This document shows positions 15,803 through 24,290 of a stretch of DNA of 64,000 nucleotides, piece after piece. Every line of letters starts with the position of its first letter. Within the stretch, counting starts at the first letter, position 1. The notes beneath the pieces were generated by a model that ran no database searches, was not told the DNA's origin, and worked only from the letters and a program-made list of their open reading frames with translations. The position numbers and the translations under genes were made by a program. This stretch comes from an uncultured Modestobacter sp. (GTDB taxonomy: Bacteria; Actinomycetota; Actinomycetes; Mycobacteriales; Geodermatophilaceae): positions 1-64,000 of the forward strand of contig NZ_CANKUD010000006.1 of NCBI RefSeq assembly GCF_947486615.1. Direction: 5' to 3'.

Positions 15803-16834
15803 GTGTTCATCTTGTTCTCGCGCTTCACCCGTGTGGTGCAGGCGCGGCTGCACGGCTGGCGGCTGCCGCTGGCCGTGCTGGTCTTCGTCTTCCTGACCAG
15901 CTGGCCGGCGATGGCGCTGGTGGAGCCCGCCGGCAGCGATCTGGCCGCGCCGGGCAACTACTGGTGGTACTTCGTCGTCACCTCCGCGACGGTCGGCTAC
16001 GGGGACTACTTCCCGGAGTCCGCCGCCGGCCACGTGGTCGGCGCGTACGTGATCATCGGTGGCATCGTCACGCTGACGTTGCTGTTCACCCGGCTGGCCG
16101 ACTACCTGCAGTCGGTCCGCAGCAGGCGCCTGAAGGGTGTGGGAACGCTGGAGCTGACCGACCACGTCGTCGTCCTGGGGTACTTCCCGGGCCGGACCGA
16201 GCGGATGCTGGCCGAGCTCGCCGCGGAAGGGCGCAGCCGGGTCGCGCTGTGCGCCTGGGAGGACGTGCCGGAGGACCCGGTGCCCGAGCAGACCGAGGTG
16301 TCCTTCGTCCGCGGCGACCTCAGCCACGCCGACGTGATGACCCGGGCCAACGTGGCCGCGGCCCGGTCGGTGGTGATCGACGGGCGGGACGACAACGAGA
16401 CGCTGGCGATCGCGGTCGCCGTCCACCACGCGGCCCCCGGGGTGCACAAGGTGGCGGCGCTGCGCGACCTCGACCGCCGGGACAACCTGCGCTACGTCGA
16501 CCCCGGGATCGCCTGCGTGCAGTGGCACATGCCCTTCCTGATCACCGAGGAGGCGCTGGACCCCGGGCTCACCGACGTCTACGGCGACCTGATGAGCAGC
16601 CACGGGCACGGGAACACCTACTCGCTCCAGCTGCCCGCCGGGCACCCGTTCCGCACGTTCGGCGACTGCCAGACGCGCTTCGGCGAGGCGTTCGGGGCCA
16701 CGGTCCTGGCACTCCGCGGGCCGGACGGGCTGACGGTCAGCCCGGCCTGGACCACGCCGGTGCCCGAGGGGACGACGCTGTACTACGTGGGCCGCGCCCG
16801 GATCCAACCGCGCGAGGTGCTGGCCTCCCGCTGA
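15803..16834 (+). CDS. Potassium channel with cytoplasmic TrkA-N/RCK domain, 343 aa
   Basis: The N-terminal pore domain has two membrane helices (about 17-40 and 77-98) around the selectivity filter TSATVGYGDYFPES. A regulator-of-K-conductance domain follows, starting DHVVVLGYFPGRTERML, a Rossmann nucleotide-binding fold, with VVIDGRDDNETLAIAVA and a C-terminal TrkA-C-like part. This is the architecture of Kch/MthK-type channels that assemble as membrane tetramers. I chose GTG at 15803 with GGAG five bases upstream rather than an earlier in-frame start. Confidence 0.88.
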   Translation: MFILFSRFTRVVQARLHGWRLPLAVLVFVFLTSWPAMALVEPAGSDLAAPGNYWWYFVVTSATVGYGDYFPESAAGHVVGAYVIIGGIVTLTLLFTRLADYLQSVRSRRLKGVGTLELTDHVVVLGYFPGRTERMLAELAAEGRSRVALCAWEDVPEDPVPEQTEVSFVRGDLSHADVMTRANVAAARSVVIDGRDDNETLAIAVAVHHAAPGVHKVAALRDLDRRDNLRYVDPGIACVQWHMPFLITEEALDPGLTDVYGDLMSSHGHGNTYSLQLPAGHPFRTFGDCQTRFGEAFGATVLALRGPDGLTVSPAWTTPVPEGTTLYYVGRARIQPREVLASR

Positions 16835-16840
16835 GTCCGG

Positions 16841-17299
16841 TCAGTCGGGCAGGAGCGTGCTCAGCATCCGGGCGGTCATCTCCACCAGCGGCAGGTGCCG
16901 GGCCAGCGTGCGGGGCTGCGCGCGGGAGGAGACCCCGCACAGCGTGCCGAAGACCTCGCCGGTCCGGGTGATCAGCGGGACGCCGAGGTAGGCGGCGACC
17001 CGCACCGGGAGTCCGGTCTGCAGGTCGGCGTAGGCCGGGGTCGCCGCGGCGACCGTGGCCACCCGCGGGCCCAGGCCGCTGACCATCGGGCGGCAGAAGC
17101 TGCGCTCCCAGGGCACCTCCGTGCCGCGCGGCATGAGGCCCTGCGGATGGGAGTGCAGCACCACCTGCATCGGCTCCTCGACGTGGGTCACCATCCACAC
17201 GTCCAGCCCCACGGTGCGGTGCAGGAAGGCGACGGAGGCACGGGCCGCCGCCGTCCAGTCCTCGAAGGGGACGACGTCGTCCACGACGAGCGGGAACAT
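16841..17299 (-). CDS. GAF-domain protein, 152 aa
   Basis: The whole protein is a single GAF domain: a central sheet with VWMVTHVEEPMQVVLHSHP, a helix with SFCRPMVSGLGP, then PVRVAAYLGVPLITRTGEVFGTLCGVSS, typical of GAF strands and the Gly-rich turn before the last helix. There is no output domain or membrane segment, so it is a sensor module or a partner for another signalling protein. It is convergent with the K+ channel gene, six bases apart. Confidence 0.78.
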   Translation of the reverse strand: MFPLVVDDVVPFEDWTAAARASVAFLHRTVGLDVWMVTHVEEPMQVVLHSHPQGLMPRGTEVPWERSFCRPMVSGLGPRVATVAAATPAYADLQTGLPVRVAAYLGVPLITRTGEVFGTLCGVSSRAQPRTLARHLPLVEMTARMLSTLLPD

Positions 17300-17430
17300 G
17301 ACCGCGATGATCCTCGCTGTCGGTCGCGGGTCAATGCTCCCGGCCGCTCGGGATCCGGTACGGCGGCGTCCTTCCCCATGGTGATCACGTGAGCGCTGGC
17401 TGTGAACGGGGCGTGCGGTACACAGGACGG

Positions 17431-17880
17431 GTGCCTCCCGAGCAGCCGACGACGGCCGACCAGCTCCACCGCCCCGGTCCGCTGCGCTGGCTCTGGTACG
17501 CCCTCGGCGGCGGGCTCCCCGCCCGGCACCGCAGCTGGGTGCTGCACGACACGACCACCGGCACCTGGGCGTACCGGCACGTGGCCCGCGCCGCCGTGCA
17601 GATGAGCATCCCGATCGCGCTGGTGCTGCTGCTGGTGCCCGGCCCGTTCTGGATCCGCGGCATGACCGCCCTCGGCGGGGTGCTGTTGGGGCTGATCTTC
17701 TCCACCGCCTACATGACCGAGACCACCGAGAACCGGGTGCGCAAGGCCGGCTACCCGGCCGGGACGGCGCAGGCGGTGCGGGACGAGGCGCAGCTGGGCC
17801 GGCAGGCCGCCGAGACGGCGAAGCGGCGGGCGGCCGCGGAGAAGCGCGCGGCCCGGTACCGCGAACGCCAGGGCCGCTGA
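17431..17880 (+). CDS. DUF5313 membrane protein, 149 aa
   Basis: The PGPLRWLWYALGGGLPARHRSWVLHDTT segment is the hallmark of the actinobacterial DUF5313 family. Two hydrophobic helices follow (about 58-74 and 79-95), then a charged Ala/Arg/Glu helix to the C-terminus (AAETAKRRAAAEKRAARYRE). I place the start at GTG 17431. A TACACA box six bases upstream and no binding site suggest a leaderless message. The family function is unknown. It is convergent with the next gene, one base between stops. Confidence 0.75.
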   Translation: MPPEQPTTADQLHRPGPLRWLWYALGGGLPARHRSWVLHDTTTGTWAYRHVARAAVQMSIPIALVLLLVPGPFWIRGMTALGGVLLGLIFSTAYMTETTENRVRKAGYPAGTAQAVRDEAQLGRQAAETAKRRAAAEKRAARYRERQGR

Positions 17881-17881
17881 G

Positions 17882-18262
17882 TCACCGCGGGTCGAAGAGC
17901 GAGACCCGGTCCGGCTGCGCGGTGAACGGGTTGGCCCACTCCGAAGCGGTGCCGGTGATCGGCTGGGCGTCGGTGACCACGACGAACGGCGTGCCTGGGT
18001 AGATCGCCAGCACCCGGGTGGGGGAGGAGAGCTCCTCGGTGCGCTCGATCAGCTCACCGCGGCGCAGCTGCTGCGTCGTCCGGCGGCCGCGCAGCTCCTC
18101 ACCGACCGCGGCGACCCACTCGGCGCCGTCCTGGGGAAAGGCGATCCACCGCACGCGCTCCCCGGGCGGCGCCGGTTCGCAGCCGGCGAACTCGGCCAGC
18201 GCGTCGTAGAGGCGTTCGGCCTGCTCGTCGTCGTCGGCGCGCGGGAGGAAGAAGGCCACCAT
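17882..18262 (-). CDS. Hypothetical soluble protein, 126 aa
   Basis: ATG at 18262 is preferred over 18271 because GAGG then sits nine bases upstream. The product is soluble, with a helical N-terminus (DDEQAERLYDALAEFAG), a WIAFPQDGAEWVAAVGEEL stretch, and a beta-rich end (VLAIYPGTPFVVVTDA). I recognise no family. It lies just downstream of the DUF2505 gene on the same strand with a short gap, so the two may be co-transcribed. Confidence 0.6.
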   Translation of the reverse strand: MVAFFLPRADDDEQAERLYDALAEFAGCEPAPPGERVRWIAFPQDGAEWVAAVGEELRGRRTTQQLRRGELIERTEELSSPTRVLAIYPGTPFVVVTDAQPITGTASEWANPFTAQPDRVSLFDPR

Positions 18263-18293
18263 GCCCGCCATCCTCGCCGGTGGTGCTGACGGT

Positions 18294-18773
18294 TCAGCCC
18301 AGCCGGCGGCGGAGCAGCTCGTCCTCCTTGCGCAGCACGACCGCCATCAGCTCACGGACGGCGCCCTCCGCCTGCCGGCCGATCAGCGGGGCGTCGACCG
18401 TGACGTCGCCGGTGACCGTCGACCGGGTGCCGTCGCCGTCGGGGACGAGGCGCCGCTCCCCGGTCACCCGCACCTGGCGGCCGAAGACCTCGCTCGTCAC
18501 GTCCAGGTCGCTGCGGTGACCGCCGGCGCCGTCCGGGGTCCAATCGCTGCGCTCGGTGACCGACACCGAGTCGCCGACGAAGCGGGCGAACACCGGCGGG
18601 ATGCCGGTGGTGGGCGCCGACAGGCGGGTGGTCGTGGTCGCGCCCGACGTGCTCGCCTCCTGCACCTGCGCGCCGAGCGCCGCGGCTCGGTCGCGGAGGA
18701 ACTGCTCGTCGGTGAGCAGGGCGAGGACGGCGTCCGGGGTCGCGGGGTAGGTGTTCGAGATGTCGATGGCCAC
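18294..18773 (-). CDS. DUF2505 (SRPBCC-like) protein, 159 aa
   Basis: A START/SRPBCC-type fold: an N-terminal strand and helix with YPATPDAVLALLTDEQFLRD, a long beta region with alternating Thr/Val, and a C-terminal helix GAVRELMAVVLRKEDELLR. This is the layout of DUF2505, common in actinobacteria. Such proteins bind hydrophobic ligands in a cavity. The actual ligand is unknown. Length is normal for the family. Confidence 0.75.
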   Translation of the reverse strand: MAIDISNTYPATPDAVLALLTDEQFLRDRAAALGAQVQEASTSGATTTTRLSAPTTGIPPVFARFVGDSVSVTERSDWTPDGAGGHRSDLDVTSEVFGRQVRVTGERRLVPDGDGTRSTVTGDVTVDAPLIGRQAEGAVRELMAVVLRKEDELLRRRLG

Positions 18774-18910
18774 AGCCCCATCCTCTGCCGAGGAGGAACG
18801 GCCCGCCCGCGCGGATGCACAGCGACGCGATCACCTGGCCCGCCCGCTGCGGCGAGGCCGACGACGCACCGTCGAGGAGCCGAGACCCGGGGCGGCCTCT
18901 GCTCCGGAGG

Positions 18911-20218
18911 TCAGTGGCGGCGGGCCAGTTCGTCGTCCCGGGGCGGGCACTTCCACTCGATGAGGAGGAGCGAGGCGTCGTCGCTGGTGCGTCCGCCGCG
19001 GGCGTCCATCAGGGCGTGGCTGAGCCGTCGGATGGTCTCCGCGGGGCTGAGTTCGTCCGCCGAGGCGTTCTCGATCAGCTCGCGCAGCCGCCCCTCCCCG
19101 AACTGGCGGCCGTCGTCGAGGCGTTCCTCGACGACACCGTCGGTGAAGAAGAGCACCCGGTCCCCGGGTTCCAACTGGGTGGTCTGGAGGCGGGCCCTGC
19201 CCTCACCGAACCCGACCGGCCGGGTGATGGGTCCGGTGAGCTCGGCGATGACCGTGCTGTCGCGGACCAGGAGGGCGGCCGGGTGTCCGGCATTGACCCA
19301 CGTGAGCTGCCCGGTGACCGAGTCCAGCTCAGCCAGCTGCGCGGTGGCGAACCGCCCGGGGAACATCGTGCCCAGGACGTCGTCCATGTGCGTGTAGATG
19401 TCGGCCAGGGAGTTGTCGGAGCGACGGCCGTGCCGGTAGGCGGCCACGATCATGGTGGCCATCATGGCGGCCTCCAGGCCGTGGCCCATGGCGTCGAAGA
19501 CCGCCAGGTGCAGGACGTGGTCGTTGAGCGCGTAGTCGAAGCTGTCCCCGCCGACGTCGTAGGCCGGTTCCAGGATGCCGGCCAGGGCGATGTCGGGGGT
19601 GGTCATCACCAGCGGGGGGAGCGTCTGCCACTGCAGGTGTGCCGGCAGGCTCATCGGCTGTGCGGTGCGCACCCGGGCGAAGGTATCGGTGTAGCCGGAC
19701 TTGGTGACGACCAGATCCGCGGCGAGTCCGGCGATGCGCTGGGCGAGTCGCCGGTCGTTGTCGTCGACCTCGGGCAGCGTCAGGGCGAGCACCCCGACCC
19801 GGTCGGAGCCATCGAGCATCGGGACGTACATCCGGGTGGAGCCGTCGGGCTGTTCCTGCTCCTGCCGTGCGTCGGTCCGGAACGCCAGGCCGGCCCAGCT
19901 GGCGTCGATCGGGACCGCTTCACCGCTCAGCCCCGGGCCGGCCAGTGGCTGCATCGTGTTGTGGTCGTAGTCCTGCAGGTAGATGCTCACGTCGCTCCCA
20001 CCGATCGACTCGAGCTCCTGGGCGATCAGCTGCCCGACCAGCCGCGGGGGCATGAGGTGCGCCCGGTCCAGCAACGACCCGAGGATGCGCTCGCCCAGGC
20101 TCTCCGTGCGTGACCGTTCGCGGGCATCGGCGAACCCCGCACCGCGGCTGCCGTCCGCTGCGCTGTCGGGGCCGAGGTCGGCCTGCTGCTCGTCGTGCGG
20201 CGCCGCGTGCTGGGTCAT
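18911..20218 (-). CDS. SpoIIE-type PP2C serine phosphatase with GAF-like sensor, 435 aa
   Basis: After a disordered N-terminus (about 1-35), residues about 50-190 form a GAF-like sensor. The C-terminal SpoIIE phosphatase domain begins near AGILEPAYDVGGDSFDYAL, which holds the first metal-binding Asp residues, continues with FDAMGHGLEAAMMATM and NAGHPAALL, FFTDGVVEERLDD, and ends TSDDASLLLIEW with the last metal Asp. Such phosphatases reset anti-anti-sigma factors in stress and light signalling. No anti-sigma partner is adjacent. GGAGATAC before the ATG at 20218 gives the ribosome binding site. Confidence 0.87.
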   Translation of the reverse strand: MTQHAAPHDEQQADLGPDSAADGSRGAGFADARERSRTESLGERILGSLLDRAHLMPPRLVGQLIAQELESIGGSDVSIYLQDYDHNTMQPLAGPGLSGEAVPIDASWAGLAFRTDARQEQEQPDGSTRMYVPMLDGSDRVGVLALTLPEVDDNDRRLAQRIAGLAADLVVTKSGYTDTFARVRTAQPMSLPAHLQWQTLPPLVMTTPDIALAGILEPAYDVGGDSFDYALNDHVLHLAVFDAMGHGLEAAMMATMIVAAYRHGRRSDNSLADIYTHMDDVLGTMFPGRFATAQLAELDSVTGQLTWVNAGHPAALLVRDSTVIAELTGPITRPVGFGEGRARLQTTQLEPGDRVLFFTDGVVEERLDDGRQFGEGRLRELIENASADELSPAETIRRLSHALMDARGGRTSDDASLLLIEWKCPPRDDELARRH

Positions 20219-20479
20219 GTATCTCCTACGCAGTCGAGCCGTGCAGTGCGACGCCGTGGTGGTCTGCCTGCACGGCCTGCAGCGGTGTGAGACGTGCCGG
20301 TCGCGGCACGACCCAGCCGGTGCTGGTGTCGTTGCGATCGAGCCTAGCAACGGCGGAAGGACCCTCCGGCGGACGAGAACGACTCCCGGCTGGTGTCACT
20401 GCAGGCAGCGCCGGAGAACGACGAGGCGAGTCTCGGCTCTGCCCACCGGAGCCGTTGCTGGGCGTGACAGGCTCGGCCG

Positions 20480-21388
20480 GTGCTCACGGAGATCGCCCTG
20501 CGACCGGCCAGGCCGGAGGAGGCGCCGTTGCTCAGTGAGCTGGCGCTGCGCAGCAAGGGCCACTGGGGCTACCCGCCCGACTTCCTGGCCGCCTGCCGGG
20601 CCGAGCTCACCGTCGAGCCCGCCGACTGCGACGGCGTCACGGTCCGCCTCGCCGAGCGCGACGGTCGTCTGCTCGGGTTCTCTCGAGTCGTCTCCACCGA
20701 CGACCCGGTGCGCGGCGAGCTGGCCGACCTGTTCGTCGACCCGGGGTCCATCGGCACGGGTGTCGGCCGGCTGCTGCTGACCGACGCACTGGACGGTGCC
20801 CGGGCGCGCGGCTGGCTCAGCCTCGAACTGGACGCCGACCCGCACGCCGAGGCCTTCTACCGGCGCCTGGGGGCCGTACGGATCGGGGAGTCCGCGAGCA
20901 CGGCCGTGCCGGACCGTTCGTTGCCCCGGATGTCGCTGGCCGTGCGCCTGGCGCACCACGTCGTCTGCGGCGCACTCGTCCGCGACGGGCGCGTGCTGCT
21001 GGCACACCGGGCGCCCGGCCGGCGCTGGTACCCCGACGTGTGGGACCTGCCCGGTGGCCACGTCGAGGACGGCGAGGACGAGCTCGACGCACTCCGCCGA
21101 GAGCTGTGGGAAGAGCTCGGTGTGACGGTCACCGAGCTGGAGACAGAGCCGGTCGCCCGGCTGACGGAGGACGGCGTCCAGCTCGGGATCTGGCACGTGC
21201 ACGGCTGGTCGGGCCGGCCGGTGAACCGCAGTCCTGACGAACACGACGAACTTCGTTGGGTCTCCGCCGACGAGTTGCGACGGCTCGACCTGGCGGACGG
21301 CCGGTACGTCGGAGTCTTGACACAGCTGCTCGGTGCGGCCGCGCTCGAGGAGAGCGGCGCATCCGCGGGGCCAGTGACCATGCGATGA
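20480..21388 (+). CDS. Fusion of GNAT acetyltransferase and NUDIX hydrolase, 302 aa
   Basis: Residues 1-145 are a GNAT domain with the acetyl-CoA loop DLFVDPGSIGTGVGRLLL and the C-terminal AEAFYRRLGAVRIGES. Residues 150-290 are a NUDIX domain whose Nudix box runs GGHVEDGEDELDALRRELWEELGV, with the metal-binding REXXEE core as RRELWEELG. The two usually exist as separate proteins, and joining them in one chain suggests linked modification of a nucleotide or an aminated substrate. Start GTG at 20480. The stop is five bases before the tRNA-Met gene on the other strand. Confidence 0.85.
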   Translation: MLTEIALRPARPEEAPLLSELALRSKGHWGYPPDFLAACRAELTVEPADCDGVTVRLAERDGRLLGFSRVVSTDDPVRGELADLFVDPGSIGTGVGRLLLTDALDGARARGWLSLELDADPHAEAFYRRLGAVRIGESASTAVPDRSLPRMSLAVRLAHHVVCGALVRDGRVLLAHRAPGRRWYPDVWDLPGGHVEDGEDELDALRRELWEELGVTVTELETEPVARLTEDGVQLGIWHVHGWSGRPVNRSPDEHDELRWVSADELRRLDLADGRYVGVLTQLLGAAALEESGASAGPVTMR

Positions 21389-21392
21389 GGCC

Positions 21393-21469
21393 TGGTGGGG
21401 CGGGTGGGGCTCGAACCCACGACCCAGGGATTATGAGTCCCATGCTCTGACCGGCTGAGCTACCGCCCC
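21393..21469 (-). tRNA. tRNA-Met (CAT), elongator type
   Basis: The minus strand folds as a 77-nt tRNA: acceptor GGGGCGG pairs with CCGCCCC, the D arm is AGCTCAGCCGGTCAGAGC, the anticodon loop CTCATAA has CAT, the T arm is GTGGGTTCGAGCCCCAC, and CCA is encoded. The acceptor does not have the mismatched first pair of initiator tRNA, so elongator Met is likely. A lysidine-modified Ile tRNA also has CAT in the gene but usually different identity bases. Confidence 0.9.
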
Positions 21470-21494
21470 AGGGCGATCACGCTAGCGGTCGACC

Positions 21495-22955
21495 TCAGTC
21501 GCCCAGCACGGTGCTGCCCAGCACGGCGCCATCGGCGTCCAGCGCCTCCACCGCCAGGTACGCCGGGTCGCCGTCCACCGGCAGTTGCGTCTCGAAGCCG
21601 TCGCGGGCGACGGGCTGCCCGGGCGTCGCGCTCGCCTCGTCGTCCCCGGTGACCAGTCGCCAGGACGCCACCTCGGTCGCCCCGTTCCAGCTGACGTGCA
21701 CCGACCCGTCGGCCAGCACCGCGTCCGGCGGGTCGGCCGGGGCGCCGGTCCAGGGAGCCCGCGAGGCGCGGTAGTTGTCGCCGCTGCCCAGGGCGACGTC
21801 GTAGAGCAGGGTGCCGTCGGCGGTGAACTCCGAGTAGAACGGCCGCGAGCCCCAGCCGATCAGCACGTTCCCGTCCGGCAGTTGCTCGAGGTTGCCCTGG
21901 CTGCCGGCGAGCCGGTCGGGGTCCGGGGGCAGGTACTCGGTCACCAGCGTCGCCGTCCGGGTGGCCTCGTCCAGTGTCAGGCGCAGGCCACGTGAGGTCG
22001 GGCCGATGTCGGGCTCGGACTGGTTGTCGAACAGCGTCAGCGTGCCGTCGGCCTGACGCTGGGCGTCGTGCTGCCAGGCGAACTCGACACCCGCACCGAG
22101 GGAGAAGTCGCTGGCCTCGCCACCCAGCGTCCACTGGACCTCGCCGGTGGTGCGGTCGATGTCGTACACGGCCCAGGTGTTGCGCGCCGACACCAGCAGC
22201 GACCCGTCGGCGTCCTCGGCGACCGAGTTGACGTGGAAGTAGTCGAACGGCTGCTCCTCCGTGCCGCCGTCCTCCGGAAGCTCGCTCTTGGTCTCCTCCA
22301 GCGGCACGTGGTCCAGCGACCGCCAGGTGAGCAGCACCTCGCCGGTGGCGACGTCCACCTCCTGGACGACGCCCTCCCACACCCAGCCGTCCGCCGGCCC
22401 GCCGACCGGGGTGAGGTCGGCCGGCTCCTTGACGTAGGCGGTGATCAGCGCGGTGCCCGCCGGGGTGAGCCGGCCCTCGTGGAAGTCGGCCTGTCCCGGA
22501 TCGATGTCCCCGCCGGTCGTGATGGTGGCGATCTCCCGGTAGGAGTCGTCGACGACGACGAACTCGCCGGCGCCCAGGCCGACGCTCGGGCTGGTGCCCC
22601 GCCACCAGGTCAGCACTGGCTCGCCGTCGAGCTCCTGCACCCGGACGTCGTAGACCCGGCCCTCGGTCGGGCGCACCCAGATCGGCTCGCCGGCGTCGTC
22701 CACGAGCAGCGCACCGGTGAGCGGTGCGTCCTCACCCTTCGGTCCCAGGACGACGACCGTGCCGTCCGGCGTCCGGGGCGACACCGACCACGTGACGTCC
22801 AGGTCGGGCGGCGTGAGGTCGGGCCGGCTCAGGTAGGTCAGGCCCTCGACCGGGGGTGGTGCGGCCGCCTCGTCCGCGCTGCCGCAACCGGTCATCAGGG
22901 CGCCCAGGCAGGCTAGGGTCAGCAGGCCGACCAGCCGGCCGCGAGGACGTCGCAT
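21495..22955 (-). CDS. Arylsulfotransferase-like (ASST) lipoprotein, 486 aa
   Basis: ATG at 22955 with GAGAAG upstream starts an Arg-rich signal, a hydrophobic stretch and the lipobox LGALMTGCG, so the mature protein should be anchored to the outside of the membrane through its Cys. The rest is a beta-propeller with features of the ASST family: DFHEGRLTPAGTALITAY, VQEVDVATGEVLLTW, a DYFHVNSV block with the conserved His, WQHDAQRQADGTLTLFDNQ, and LPDGNVLIGWGS. Propeller members transfer sulfate between phenols, but many actinobacterial relatives are not characterised and may only bind. It stands alone. Confidence 0.8.
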   Translation of the reverse strand: MRRPRGRLVGLLTLACLGALMTGCGSADEAAAPPPVEGLTYLSRPDLTPPDLDVTWSVSPRTPDGTVVVLGPKGEDAPLTGALLVDDAGEPIWVRPTEGRVYDVRVQELDGEPVLTWWRGTSPSVGLGAGEFVVVDDSYREIATITTGGDIDPGQADFHEGRLTPAGTALITAYVKEPADLTPVGGPADGWVWEGVVQEVDVATGEVLLTWRSLDHVPLEETKSELPEDGGTEEQPFDYFHVNSVAEDADGSLLVSARNTWAVYDIDRTTGEVQWTLGGEASDFSLGAGVEFAWQHDAQRQADGTLTLFDNQSEPDIGPTSRGLRLTLDEATRTATLVTEYLPPDPDRLAGSQGNLEQLPDGNVLIGWGSRPFYSEFTADGTLLYDVALGSGDNYRASRAPWTGAPADPPDAVLADGSVHVSWNGATEVASWRLVTGDDEASATPGQPVARDGFETQLPVDGDPAYLAVEALDADGAVLGSTVLGD

Positions 22956-23249
22956 GGTCGGGAGCTTCTCACCGGACGGCGCAGCGGGCATCCGGGCGAC
23001 ACGGTGGACGATCGTCGGCAGAATCGTCCACGTGTCGCGGCGGTTAGCGCTCTGACCTGCTAGATCATCCGCCTCGTTGGACGCATCCCGTCACATCCGT
23101 CTCATCTGCACCGACTCGGGCTGGCGCGATCGGGTCACGATCCGGCAAACTCTTGCTCGGTTGCTCTGAGAGCCGCCGAGGTACGACCGCAGCATCGCGC
23201 GACAGGTCCGTTGGGGAAGACGAACCAGTCGAGTCGATGGAGGTGCGCC

Positions 23250-23750
23250 GTGCAGCGACGGTCAACCCAGGGTGTCGTCTTCGTGCATGCGTGCCCGAAG
23301 GCGCTCTGCCAGCATGTCGAATGGGCGCTCGAGCGCGTCGTCGGCGCGCCGGTGTCTTTGTCGTGGGCCGAACAGCCCGTGACGCACGGGTCCTACCGTG
23401 CCGAGGTCGCCTGGACGGGCGCGCCCGGCACCGGGGCCAAGCTCGTCGCTGCCCTCAAGCAGTGGCCGATGCTGCGCTTCGAGGTCACCGAAGAGGCCAG
23501 CCACGGCAACGACGGCGAGCGCATGTCCTACGTGCCCGGCCACGGCGTGCACCGCTCGCCGGTCAGCGCCAACGGCGACCTGATCATCACCGAGCAGCAG
23601 CTGCGCCACCTCGCGGCCACCGCCAGCTCGGTCGAGGCCTTCCGGCACGGGGTCGACCAGCTCCTGGGCGCCGCCTGGGACGCCGACCTCGAGGCCTACC
23701 GCCACGCCGGCGACGCCACCCCCGTCACCTGGCTGCACCAGGTCGTCTGA
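23250..23750 (+). CDS. DUF3145 protein, 166 aa
   Basis: The start TQGVVFVHACPKALCQHVEWAL and the rest (SWAEQPVTHGSYRAEVAW, MLRFEVTEEASHGNDGERMSYVPG) are those of DUF3145, a conserved actinobacterial family usually found next to fatty-acid synthesis genes. GTG at 23250 lies seven bases after GGAGG. Here the FAS operon begins 2.2 kb to the right, and the gap is the inserted island described below. The function is unknown. Confidence 0.85.
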   Translation: MQRRSTQGVVFVHACPKALCQHVEWALERVVGAPVSLSWAEQPVTHGSYRAEVAWTGAPGTGAKLVAALKQWPMLRFEVTEEASHGNDGERMSYVPGHGVHRSPVSANGDLIITEQQLRHLAATASSVEAFRHGVDQLLGAAWDADLEAYRHAGDATPVTWLHQVV

Positions 23751-23852
23751 CGTAGGACCCCGCTGTCTCGCAGCGGGGCCGGTGTCCCTCACGCTGCTGA
23801 GGACGCCCCGCGAACGACACGGCCCGGCACCCTCACGGGGGTTCCGGGCCGC
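23731..23852. repeat. Left copy of duplicated DUF3145 tail/terminator segment
   Basis: The end of the DUF3145 gene and its downstream hairpins recur, diverged, at 25834-25962. Shared blocks include ACCAGGTCGT, AGGACCCCGCTG, GCGCTGCTGAGGACGCCCCGC (first G absent here) and CGGCCCGGCAC. The two copies bracket about 2.1 kb of inserted DNA. Confidence 0.75.
23758..23778 (+). terminator. Terminator hairpin after DUF3145
   Basis: CCCCGCTG and CAGCGGGG form a perfect 8-bp stem with a 5-base loop starting seven bases after the stop codon. Confidence 0.7.
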
Positions 23853-23928
23853 AGGCGTGGCCGCATGATCGGACTGTGTCTCCAAGACGCGCGGCTGACA
23901 GGTGGGCGATCCTGGTGGGGTCACGCTC

Positions 23929-24063
23929 ATGTCCGAGATCAGTGATCGCCGCTGGGCCTTGATCGAGTCGTTGATGCCGTCGGCGAACGGCCGAGCGATG
24001 CTGTACCGGGCTCACCGTCAGGTCGTCGAGGGCGTGTTGTACCGCTGCGGGATGGCCTGGTGA
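23929..24063 (+). pseudogene. IS5-type transposase N-terminal remnant, 44 aa
   Basis: ATG at 23929 opens MSEISDRRWALIESLMPS, then RAHRQVVEGVLYRCGMAW and a stop. This is the N-terminal DUF4096-like start of IS5-group transposases, with an internal deletion between the MPS and HRQVVEG blocks and loss of the whole catalytic part. It is direct evidence of past transposition at this site. I could not identify terminal inverted repeats. Confidence 0.7.
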
Positions 24064-24100
24064 ACCTCTGCAAGCGGTTCGAGCCGCTGGGAGATGATGA

Positions 24101-24141
24101 CCGGATGCCCAGTGTCTGGGTGTCAGACACTGGGCATCCGG
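24101..24141. terminator. Perfect 18-bp inverted repeat with 5-base loop
   Basis: CCGGATGCCCAGTGTCTG at 24101-24118 is exactly complementary to 24124-24141. Only GGTGT separates the arms. It lacks a T run. It might be a strong bidirectional terminator downstream of the exported-protein genes, or a hairpin belonging to the mobile element whose transposase scrap ends 37 bases to the left. Confidence 0.6.
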
Positions 24142-24290
24142 TTGAGCGCTGATCGATGTCATGGACGGAGGGGGCGAGCTCCGCCCTCCAGCTCCGGTGA
24201 GCTCAGCGGGGTGGGTAGCGCACCTGGTCCCTGTGGTGGGAGATCTCCCTCATCCCACGGCCTCCGACCCGGGCGGGGGATCGCAGTCGC

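Noticed and set aside
18815-20113. Plus-strand 432-codon frame opposite the SpoIIE-type phosphatase
   Set aside because: Antisense shadow. The minus strand carries full phosphatase motifs.
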